64,000 nt of DNA from Cordia subcordata (Eukaryota; Streptophyta; Magnoliopsida; Boraginales; Cordiaceae): NCBI GenBank assembly GCA_028554755.1, contig JAPTOF010000024.1, positions 5,642,001 to 5,706,000 on the forward strand. The letters are read 5' to 3'. The notes below the pieces were generated by a model. It was not told the origin of the DNA, ran no database searches, and worked only from the letters and a program-made list of their open reading frames with translations. The position numbers and the translations under genes were made by a program. This document shows positions 1-9,254 of the stretch, in pieces (the first letter of the stretch is position 1; every line of letters starts with the position of its first letter).

Positions 1-528
1 GCAAGGGTTGTGATCGTTGTTCTACGCATCTACAACGTACTAAGCAAGAAGTCATTTCGCTAGTGAAGTTTCCAAAACCCTAAGGGAAGACCTTAGGTAG
101 TGGACTAGGCTCTCGGGAGTTCGAATCACTCTAAATCGCTGCGTTTGATACTCTTAGGGTCTGTTTGGATTGGCTTTTTTTAAGGAAAAAGTACTTTTTT
201 TCTTGAAAAAGTTACATTAAATTTGTAATAACTATCTGATTTAGCTTCCAAAAAAGTTGAAACTCTGAAAAAAGCTCAAATACAGCTTTTTTTAGAAGTC
301 AAAATTTTTGACTTCTAAAAAAAAGCTGTTTTTCAAAAGATGTTAAAAAAAGTGCTTTTTAAAAAAGCCAATCCAAACGAGCCCTTAACCCGATACTCTT
401 TATATTTCCAGTATTTACTTTGATTTTTCGCATGTGCCTTTATATGAAATAATTGTTAAGAACTTTAATTGCTTATTTGTGCCAATAATCCAATTCACCC
501 CCCTCTTGTATTCATTTTCTGGGCAACA
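1..528 (+). repeat. 5' LTR of Sirevirus-like element S1, truncated by window edge
   Basis: This stretch aligns throughout with 8957-9254, the last 298 bp of the 3' LTR, and ends in the same ...GGGCAACA. The only large difference is a 231-bp insertion (MITE plus TSD). By eye I count about 16 substitutions over 297 aligned bases, nearly all transitions, which would suggest an insertion roughly 2 million years ago at an assumed 1.3e-8 substitutions per site per year. The upstream U3 portion lies outside the window, so the element's 5' target duplication cannot be seen. Confidence 0.93.
157..384. mobile_element. MITE, PIF/Harbinger (Tourist-like), 228 bp, nested in S1 5' LTR
   Basis: The ends are inverted repeats of about 24 bp (GGGTCTGTTTGGATTGGC at the left; AAAGCCAATCCAAACGAGCCC at the right) with two or three mismatches. 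They are flanked by a direct TTA duplication at 154-156 and 385-387, the signature of PIF/Harbinger elements. The matching site in the 3' LTR (around 9110) is uninterrupted, so the insertion is younger than S1. The interior is AT-rich and has no coding capacity. Confidence 0.93.
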
Positions 529-546
529 CGTGACATCAAAGCCTAG
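529..546 (+). promoter_or_regulatory. Primer-binding site of S1 (degenerate, initiator Met tRNA)
   Basis: Directly after the 5' LTR comes GTGACATCAAAGCCTA. It resembles the usual plant copia site complementary to the 3' end of initiator methionine tRNA (TGGTATCAGAGC) but carries several substitutions. Its position next to the LTR end is the main support. Confidence 0.65.
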
Positions 547-627
547 TGTTCTATACATTAATTGCATTAAGTGTGTGGTTATTTGCATTATTGTGTACTT
601 TGACTTAACCGTCTAGAGCTAAAGATC

Positions 628-2340
628 ATGGCACATAGAGTTCAGGAAGGTTTCTCCACTACTAGGGTTCCATACTTTGATGGTACAAATTATGCTTTTT
701 GAAAAGTTAGAATAAGAATATTTTTGCAAGCCGATGATTATATTGCATGGAAAACCATAATAAATGGACCTACTATTCCATCTAAAGAGGTTAATGGTGT
801 AAAAGTTCCTAAACTAGAAGAAGAATGGGATAAAGATGATATAAAACTTGTTGAAGCAAATGCTAACATCATTCACAATCTTGACCTCGCATTAGATCCT
901 TCAGAATTCAACAAAATTATAGGGTGCACCATAGCTAAGAAAATATGGGATCAATTAGAGGTCACTCATGAAGGCACAAATCAAGTTAAAGAGACTAGGA
1001 TTAGCATGCTTGTACATAAATATGAAATGTTCTCTGTGCTTCCGGATGAAAATATTGAACAAATGTTTTCTAGATTTATTGACATTGTTAACTCTTTGAA
1101 GTCTCTCGGCAAGGATTATGAAAATGCCGAACTCATGAGGAAGCTCTTGAGAAGTCTACCAATGGCTTGGCTACTAAAGACAACGGCCATCAAGGAGTCC
1201 AAGGATCTCAATACTTTACAGTGGAGTGAACTTGTTGGATCTCTCATGACTCATAAATTGGAGCTCAAGGAGCTTGAAAGACAACGCAAAGTCAACAAAA
1301 CCATTGCTCTCAAGGCCACACCACAAGAAGACAAGTGAAAGTGAAAGTGAAGATGACACTGAAATGGCCATGTTCTCCAAATTTAAGAGATTCATGAGGA
1401 AGCAAAAGTACAATCCAAAGAAAGGACAAAGGAGAGAAGTAAGTAAATGTGAGATTAGTAAACAATTGATTTGTTTTAAATGCAAGAAACCTGGACATGT
1501 CAAAGCTAAGTGTCCACTTAGAAAGAAGGATGAAAAGAAATTCAAAAAGAAGGCATTGAAGGCTACTTGGAGTGACTCAGAGTCAAGTGACGAAGAAGAA
1601 GACTCAATTGTAGAAGAGGTGGCCAACCTATGTCTCATGGAAAGAGAGGAAAATGAGGTAAGTCCCAAATATGCTTCTTGTAATAAAAATAGCTTTTATA
1701 AAGAATTAGAACAAATGTACAATGAAATGCTTATAGAATTCAAGAACGTAGTTAACAAAAATAAGGAGCTCAAGAAAAACGTTTTATGTCTTGAAAATAA
1801 ATTGCATGATGCTTGCATTGAAAATGAGAACTTGAAAAAGAATTTGGAGAAGAAGAAAACCAACATTAATTTACAAAAGGAAAATGAAGACTTGAAAGCA
1901 AAAGTCAATGATTTGGAAAATGTGGTTTCAAAGTTTACAAATGGAACCAAAAACTTAAATACTTTGCTTGGACAACAACGATGTGTTTTTGATAAAGCCG
2001 GAATTGGTTTCGGTTCTTACTCAAGACAAAAATCCTACATAGAATTTTTTGAAAAGAAACCAAGCACCTCCAAAGTTGACCCTTCAAGAGGATTTCAAAA
2101 AAGGCATGATCATTACAAAAAACATTTTGTAAAAGCATCCTCAACAACTTCTCCTAAAGTTACATGCAATTATTGTTGTAGAAATGGACATGCTTCACAT
2201 AAATGCTTTATTAGAAGACACGGTGAAAAGAAATACAATTTAATGTGAGTTCCAAAGGGAAGTAAATCTAATATTCAAGGACCCAACAAGTCTTGAGTAC
2301 CAAGTCATGTTTGATTGAAATTTTGTAGGTTTGCCTTGCA
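628..2340 (+). pseudogene. gag: S1 gag (copia capsid/nucleocapsid), broken
   Basis: Translation from the ATG at 628 begins MAHRVQEGFSTTRVPYFDG, a plant copia Gag start. It is cut by TGA at 700-702 where a Trp is expected, then runs in frame to 1338 with the capsid region (about 724-1250). A frameshift near 1316-1338 moves the reading frame. The downstream part holds a CCHC knuckle CX2CX4HX4C at 1472-1513, a Lys/Glu-rich coiled-coil-like stretch (about 1690-1960), and a second CCHC knuckle at 2165-2206. Two knuckles and a long Gag fit the Sirevirus lineage. Further in-frame TGA codons at 2246 and 2294 again sit where Trp is expected. It would encode the particle protein; it cannot do so as read. 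Confidence 0.85.
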
Positions 2341-2349
2341 TCTTCTGGG

Positions 2350-2750
2350 GATAGTGGAAAATAGTTCTTGGATAGCAGATGCTCAAGGCACATGATGGGT
2401 GACAAATCAAAGTTCTTGTTACTTAAGAAAAAGAATGGTGGATTTATTACATTCGGTGATAACTCCAAAGAAAGAATCGTCGGCATTGGAGATGTTGGTA
2501 ACAAATCTAAATTGTGTATTGAAAATGTTTTACTTGTATATGGCTTGAAACACAACTTGCTCAGTATTAGTCAACTATGTGATAAAGGCTTATTCGTTAA
2601 CTTTAAAGTTTCTTCATGTGAGATAGTTGATAAATGTGGCAATGTCATATTTGTTGGCATGAGGCATGGTAATGTGTACACTTTTGACTTTGATGACTTG
2701 CATGACCAAGATGTAAAATGTTTAAGTGTTATGAATGAAAATACATGAAT
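2350..2750 (+). pseudogene. S1 retropepsin-like protease region, broken
   Basis: The region reads LDSRCSRHMMGDKSKF just after 2368, recognisable as the copia aspartic protease active site. The catalytic Asp and Ser are kept, but the normally invariant Gly is Arg, and the codon two before Leu is TAG (2362-2364). The remaining protease domain is open to 2748, where TGA again replaces a Trp codon. Both the Gly-to-Arg and the Trp-to-stop changes are single G-to-A transitions. In the family this enzyme cleaves the Gag-Pol polyprotein inside the particle; this copy is inactive. Confidence 0.82.
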
Positions 2751-2751
2751 T

Positions 2752-3875
2752 TGGCATAGAAGACTAGACATGCTAATGTGGACTCCATAAATAAACTTTC
2801 TAATCTTGATCTTGTTAGAGGATTGCCTAAAGTCAAATATGTTGGTAATAATGTGTGTCGTGCATGTAAACTTGGCAAACAAACTCAAGAATCTTTCAAA
2901 AGCAAGAATATGATTTCTACGTCAAGACCTTTAGAACTTTTACATATGGATCTTTTCGGAACTAATAGGGTTCCTAGCTTGGGTGGAAAATTGTATACTT
3001 ATGTGATTGTTGATGATTTTTCTAGATTTACTTGGGTAATTTTTCTAGCTCATAAAAATGATACACCAAATGAATTTATGAAATTTTGTAAACATGTTCA
3101 AAATGAAAAAGGTTATTTGATTTCCACTATAAGAAGTGATAGAGGTACCGAGTTTACAAACTTTACTATGAAATCTTTTTGTCAAGAAAATGGTATCTCT
3201 CATACTTTTTCAGCACCAAGAACACCACAACAAAATGGTGTCGTTGAAAGAAAAAATTATTCCTTACAAGAAATGGCGAGAACTATGCTTTATGGAAATA
3301 ATTTTCCTAGCTACTTTTGGGTCGAGGCCGTAAGCACCACATGTTATGTGATTAATCGTATCATTATTCGAAAAGATCTTGACAAAACTCCATATGAACT
3401 TTGGAAAGGAAGAAAACCAAACATCTCATATTTCAAAACTTTTGGTTGTGCATGCTTTATCTTAAATGAAAAAGACAATCTGGGCAAATTTGATGCAAAA
3501 TCCAATGATGGCATATTTCTTGGATATTCTTCATCTAGTAAAGCATATAGGGTGTACAATAAAAGAACCATGGTTGTTGAAGAAACTATAAATGTGAAAT
3601 TTGATGAAGGAATTTTTAATTCAAAATGTGATGATGTTCATGTGGCTACCATTCAAAAGAATATAAGTAATCTTGAGCTAGATAAAGGAAATGAACCTAA
3701 TAATGCATGTCATGAGGAAAAACAAGATGAGCATGTGGATCAACACTGTGATGATCGAAATGTGATACATGATAAGCATGAAAACTTGTCAAAAACTTAT
3801 AAATTTGTTGGTTATCACCCTCCTTCCCAAATTATTGGTGAACCTTCCAAAGGTTTTGAAACTAGATCCTCCTAA
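2752..3875 (+). pseudogene. S1 integrase region
   Basis: The start of the HHCC domain (WHRRL...) lies at 2752, and a single-base loss near 2766 shifts the frame. From 2778 a 365-codon frame stays open. It contains the CX2C half of the zinc-binding domain (CRACKLGKQ), the catalytic-core aspartates in LHMDLFGTN and SDRGTEF, and the glutamate in the copia signature PQQNGVVERKN. The C-terminal part has the GKFDAKSNDGIFLGYS motif typical of copia integrase. The core residues look intact, so this is the best preserved pol domain of S1, but it lies downstream of several stops. The frame closes at 3875 before the RT. Confidence 0.88.
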
Positions 3876-5394
3876 AGAAATGTATGTAATCATCTTGCTT
3901 TCTTGTCTCAAATTGAACCTAAAAGTATACATGATGCCTTACTTGATGATAATTAGATAAATGCCATGCAAGAAGAACTCAATCAATTCGAAACAAATAA
4001 TGTATGGAAACTTGTTGAAAAGCCTAGAAATCAGTCTATAATTGGATCTTTAGAAACAAGTTAGATGAATCTGGCATAGTAACTAGAAACAAGGCAAGAT
4101 TAGTTGCACAAGGTTATAAACAAAAAGAAGGTATTGATTATGATGAAACCTTTGCTCCTGTTGCTAGACTTGAATCAATTAGAATGTTACTTGCTTTTGC
4201 ATGTTTTATGGACTTCAAATTATATCAAATGGAAGTGAAAAGTGCTTTCTTAAATGGCTATATTGATGAAGAAGTATATGTGGCTCAACCTCTAGGATTT
4301 GAGGATCCTATTCATCCCAACCATTTTTTTAAGCTTGAAAAGGCATTATATGGACTCAAGTAAGCATCTAGAGCATGGTATGAAAGATTAAGTGGATTCT
4401 TGGTTGAAAAAGGGTTTACAAGAGGTAAACTTGATTCAACGTTATTTGTAAAGATTGATGGTAAAGATGTACTTATTGTACAAATATATGTTAATAATAT
4501 TATTTTTGGTGCCACTAATGAGTCTCTTTGTGAGAATTTTCCTAAGTGCATGCACAGTGAATTTGAAATGAGCATGATGGGAGAACTTACATTCTTTCTT
4601 GGTCTTCAAATCAAACAAACTAAAGAAGGAATTTTCATCAACCAAGCTAAGTACACAAAAGAACTACTCAAACAGTTTGGATTTGATGGAGGAATAGAGA
4701 TTGGAACTCCAATGAGCATCTCTACCAAGCTTGATAAAGATGAAAACAGTCAGTCAGTGGATGAAAAGAGGTATATAGGTATGATCGGAAGCGTACTTTA
4801 CTTAACCGCCTCTAGACCTGATATTATGTTTGTTATATGCTTGTGTGCTCGTTTTCAATCTTGTCCTAAAGACTCTCATTTACTTGATGTTAAAAGGATT
4901 TTTAGATATCTTAAAGGAACACAAGAACTAGGGCTTTGGTATCCTAAGGGAACAAATTTTGAACTATTAGGTTACTCTGACGCTGATTTTGCTGGTTATA
5001 ACACTGATAGTAAAAGCACTAGTGGAACCTATCATTTTCTTGGTAATTGCTTAGTTTCATGGTCAAGTAGAAAGCAAAATAATGCAGTACTTTCAACAGC
5101 TACAGCAGAATATATTGTAGTAGGAAATTGTGTTGCACAAGTTCTTTGGATGAAACAAACTTTGCTTGACTTTGGCGTTATATTTGACCATGTTCCAATT
5201 ATGTGTGACAACACAAGTGCAATTAATCTCACCAAAAATCCAATTCAGCATTCTAGGACTAAGCACATAAAAATAAGGCATCATGTCATTCGTGATCATG
5301 TGCAAAAGGGTGATGTTGTGCTTAATTTTGTGGACTCTCTGCATCAACTTGCTGATATATTTACTAAACCATTGCATGAAAACTAGTTTTTAAG
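3876..5394 (+). pseudogene. S1 reverse transcriptase and RNase H region
   Basis: Copia RT begins near 3876 and is interrupted by TAG at 3954, a frameshift around 4040-4065 and TAA at 4361 within the GLKQAS motif. From 4400 it runs open for 328 codons. The catalytic YVDD box reads YVNN (4487-4498): both aspartates have become Asn by GAT-to-AAT, which would abolish polymerase activity. RNase H motifs follow: YSDADFAG, KSTSGTYHFLG, STATAEYI and CDNTSAINL, then the HIKIRHHVIRDHV stretch, ending in TKPLHEN at the 5386 stop. Relative to active elements this copy has lost both catalytic and coding integrity. Confidence 0.9.
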
Positions 5395-5817
5395 TATTAG
5401 AAGAGAGTTGGGAATGTTACAATTTAAAAAAAAAAAACTCAAAGGCTTCTGCAAAAATGCTAGTACCGAAACACTCAACCCATGTACCGGTACACCTACT
5501 AAGTCAACCGGTAGTGTGTTTTAGTTTCTGTTTCTACCAAAACACTGTACCAAAACACTTGGTCCCAGTACCAGTCGACTGGTAGTCGGGATTCTGTGCA
5601 ATATATGAATGGCTCAACTGGTTGTAACCCATTATAACTCCTCCAATTTCAAAACTCTTCATCTTCTCTCATTCTTTTCTCTTTAAAACTCTTTTTCTCC
5701 TAAATCTCTTCCTCAAATCTATTACCCACTTCAACTCTTCTTAACCCTAAACATCAAACCCTAGTTTTCACTCTCTATTTCTCTTTCTTCTCCTTCTTCC
5801 AAAATCTACCTTATCTC
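5395..5817 (+). promoter_or_regulatory. Spacer between S1 pol and env-like ORF with palindromes and pyrimidine-rich leader
   Basis: The spacer carries TACCGAAACACTC (5464-5476), which matches 12 of 13 bases of the palindrome arm in the LTR at 8426-8438, several ACCGGTA/CAACCGGTAG motifs, and a perfect 14-bp palindrome ACCAGTCGACTGGT at 5570-5583. A TATATGAA stretch (about 5601) and a long CT-rich tract (5640-5815) follow, ending at the ATG at 5818. The order palindromes, TA-rich box, pyrimidine leader resembles the S1 LTR promoter. Promoter function for the env-like ORF is inferred. Confidence 0.45.
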
Positions 5818-7164
5818 ATGGCAAATACAAGGAGCAAAGGAAAGGCTCATGCTTCCGATTCCAAGAGCAAGAATGTAGCAAATTCTTCAAGGAGTTCAAG
5901 AGGTCCAAGAAGACAACTTTTACCTGAGCCAAATCCATTTTCACCACCTGCAAATTGAGACTACTCCACCAAAAAGATATGGCCAGGTAAATGCCTCATC
6001 CAAGATGAACTTCAAAACTTGAACATGATTGAGCTTTGTGTTGTAAATGGTTGGATGAATTTCACAACTACTCTAGAGCCAATTTATCCTTAACTTATTC
6101 GTGAATTCTATAAAAGGCTAAATTGGGATAATCTCTATGGTAGAGTTTGGTCAGTTGTTAGAAGAGTTGATATTGAGATTACTGAAGCAAATCTTAGGAA
6201 CATCTTCAATATTCCCTTGCATGATCATCAGTACCCCATATTTGCATTTAGAAACTTTCCCCAATTTCCTGATGATATTCATGAAAGGGACATTTATGGG
6301 TTTATGTTAGAACAAGTACTTCAATATGCTGAGTTTCCTCTCCTAAATAATGTACGTCCAGTTTACAAAGCTCTTATCAGAATGTTCAAGCATAATGTAG
6401 TGCCTAAAGATACTCAAGACGGGGAAATTTACAAAGCTGAGGCATATTGTTTATACTTGCTTTACCATGGGTATCGAGTTAATCTCCCAGAGACTATTCT
6501 TGCATATATGAAGAATGTGGTACTTAGGAACACGATACTTGGTTATGGGATGGCTTTAACTAGGATTTTTATAGCTAAAGGTCTTGTACTTAAGGGAATT
6601 CCAAAAACCTCCTTTAATCACATGTGGAACTTGGATCTTCAATGCCTTAAGTGGATGGAGCTATTCTATTGGAGAGGTAGATGGATGCAATTGCATGAAT
6701 TCAGAGCTTTGCCTCAAAATACAAGGAACCTTATCCTACAAAGGATTCTTAGTAAGACCACTTTTGATTTTCCACATAAGGATAAAGAAGGACAAGAACC
6801 TGATCTTGGAGGCAGTGATAATGATGAAGACATGGAGGATGTGGGAGAAGAAGAAAAAGAGAAAGTAGAAGAAGATGAGAAGGCTCGAGAAGAATATAAT
6901 GAAGAACAAGGGCAATACCACGAGCTTCGATCAAAGAATGTTAATGATAGGATGATGCAAAGGCTTTTTGACAAGGTGGACTCCATAGGAGAAAAGGTTG
7001 ATGCATTGGCTACAACAGTAGGGAATCAACATGGTATTCTTTATAGCCTTGCAACAATTATCGGGGAAAAAAGTCAAATAATGGCTCGCTTGGCTCGTGA
7101 TATGAGGATGATGAAGCTACGAATGGGACTTCTCAATGACGATCATGCCGGTCCTAGTCATTAG
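5818..7164 (+). pseudogene. S1 env-like ORF (Sirevirus third ORF)
   Basis: One reading frame of 448 codons runs from ATG 5818 to the stop at 7164, broken only by TGA at 5956 and TAA at 6091. The N-terminus is basic and Ser-rich (MANTRSKGKAHASDSKSKN). The middle (roughly residues 75-320) matches in style the so-called putative plant transposon / env-like domain found between pol and the 3' LTR in Sireviruses, including an REFYKRLNWDN motif. It is followed by a strongly acidic segment (GSDNDEDMEDVGEEEKEK) and a heptad-rich C-terminus likely to form a coiled coil. I see no signal peptide and no convincing transmembrane helix. Its role in Sireviruses is unsettled. A related but more decayed copy lies at 24060-25330 on the other strand. 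Confidence 0.72.
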
Positions 7165-7382
7165 ACTCTTCTTCCTTCCCTTGTTTTTTCCAAAAATTCC
7201 ACTCCCTTAGACTTCTCTTTAAACACTTTCATGATAGTTTTATATCTCTTCATTGGTTATGGATTATCATTTTTCCCTCTTTGCATGATGATTAATTACT
7301 CTCTATCTATAGCTATTTAGCTATTGCTTATTGCTTCATTTTTGTCTTTGCTCTCATGATACTTGGATTTGCTTATGCCTTG

Positions 7383-7437
7383 ATTAAGGGGGAGCCCTCC
7401 AAGTTGACAATTTTGTCATTGTCAAAATGGGGGAGAA
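7383..7437 (+). promoter_or_regulatory. Duplicated polypurine tract of S1
   Basis: Two purine tracts, AAGGGGGAG (about 7386-7393) and AATGGGGGAGAA (about 7426-7437), lie just upstream of the 3' LTR, the second touching its first base. Multiple PPT copies are a known Sirevirus signature. They prime plus-strand DNA synthesis. Confidence 0.75.
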
Positions 7438-9254
7438 TGTTGAACTCATGGGTTTTAATCATGATAATTATATTTTGATGATGCCATAATTGTATTTTGT
7501 TAATTGCTACCATTAAGTATCTTGTATATCTTAGTTATAGTAGCTTGAGCAAGGTAAAGGCATTTGAGCAAAGAGAATGGTACATGCAGCATGAAGATTG
7601 AAGTTCTGTGGAGATTTCTTGAAGATTTAGTATCGCTCTTATTTCTTAGCTTGTGTCATATTGATCTTAGTACATAAGCAAATATTATGAGCTTAATAAC
7701 TTATTGGATCGCACACATACTCATTCCACTTTGCTTATGGTTTTTGTTGGATCATCTTTCTCCTTAACTTACACTTGCATGAAAATGTACTTTCCTGTAA
7801 AAAGTTAAGTATTATAGTCCATATTCTTGCATTATGGAGTTGCATAGCTTTTTCTATTGCATTGATATTTGATACTTTGGTGCATATACATGTTTATATA
7901 TATGTATATATGTGTATACTTACATTTAAAATTGCAGTACAATTGCATTCTCTATTACATTGGTATTTGATACTTTGGTGCATATACATGTTTATGTATA
8001 TGTATATATGTCCATGCTTACATAAAATCTGCAGTAAAAGTGCATTATCTTGTATATAAGCCTTGCATTACAGGTATATGAGCATTCTTATATAAGGTGA
8101 ATACCTATAGGATAATACTATTGCATGTAGAATCCTTTTTATGCTCAAAATCTAGAAGAAATCAAGTTAAGTAGTGATTTGATCTTTGCATTTAATGTTT
8201 GGATGCTTGGATGGTATTAGCATTTATTGTCATATGATTTTATCAGCATAAGTAGTTGCATTGAGCTTCAAACTTCTACAGAATAACACTTTTACTGTTG
8301 ACTTGATATGTAACAACTTTTTGGTAAAAAGTGTATCTGCTTTTTTAGCTTTTTCTGCAACTATCGGCCCATTTAGGCGGTCGATCGGTAATGTCTTCCG
8401 GCAAAAACAGAGAGCATAGGAGCTTTACCGGAACACTCAAGCGATTGACCGATAGAGTGTTCCGGTAAGGCATTTTGCCTTCTGGAACTACCGGAACACC
8501 CAAGGGGTTGACCGGTAGAGTGCTCCAGTAGCCCCTCTGTATTGTTTTAAAAATTGATCGTTGGGAGATTTACTTTTTGGGCTTATAAATACATCTTACT
8601 CTTCCAAACTCAATACAACTTGTTCAAAAACATTCTTCTAATCTCTCTAGCATTCAATATACTTTATCTACTGAAATCCTGTTCTATTTATTGTAATTTT
8701 AATTGATTGCATATCATTGGCATTTAAGAACAAGTTCTTGAGCTTCATAAATTGCTTATCTACTTAGAGCAACATAGAAAGGTTTAAATACCTTTGTACA
8801 CTTTCTCAAAAGAAGTTTCTTGTATACCAAATTTCTACAATCCTTTGAGTGTGATTTTCTTTACTCTTGGGTAGCATAGCTGTGAGTATTATTTCTCAAA
8901 AGTGAAGGGTTGAAATCCTCAAGTATTGGGGTAATGTTTATGGTCCTTATGGAGAAGCAAGGGTTGTGATCGTTGTTCTACGCTTCTACAACGTACTAAG
9001 CAAGAAGCCGTCTCACTAGTGAAGTTTCCGAAACCCTAAGGGAAGACCTTAGGTAGTGGATTAGGCCCTCGGGAGTTCAAACCACTTTAAATCGCTGCGT
9101 TTGATACTCTTAACCCGATACTCTTTATATTTCTAGCATTTACTTTGATTTTTTGCATGTGCCTTTATATGAAATAATTGTTAAGAACTTTAATTGCTTA
9201 TTTGTGCCAATAATCCAATTCATCCCCCCTCTTGGATTCATTTTCTGGGCAACA
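7438..9254 (+). repeat. 3' LTR of S1 (1817 bp)
   Basis: The LTR begins TGTTGAACTCATGGG right after the polypurine tract and ends ...GGGCAACA. U3 holds a 98-bp tandem duplication (about 7862-8040; GATACTTTGG at 7871 and 7969) and two palindromic units at 8426-8467 and 8489-8530. The first has perfect 13-bp arms, TACCGGAACACTC and GAGTGTTCCGGTA. A TATA box, TATAAAT, is at 8584-8590, so transcription should start near 8615. The last 298 bp align with the window's first 528 bases minus the MITE. The length suits the SIRE/Maximus group. Confidence 0.92.

Noticed and set aside
1216..1950. Long minus-strand frames antisense to S1 gag
   Set aside because: They mirror the gag coding frames, have low-complexity Phe/Ser/Leu composition and no domain; shadows of gag.
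6714..6986. Minus-strand Ser-rich frames antisense to the env-like ORF
   Set aside because: Complement of the Glu/Asp-rich acidic stretch; not independent genes.
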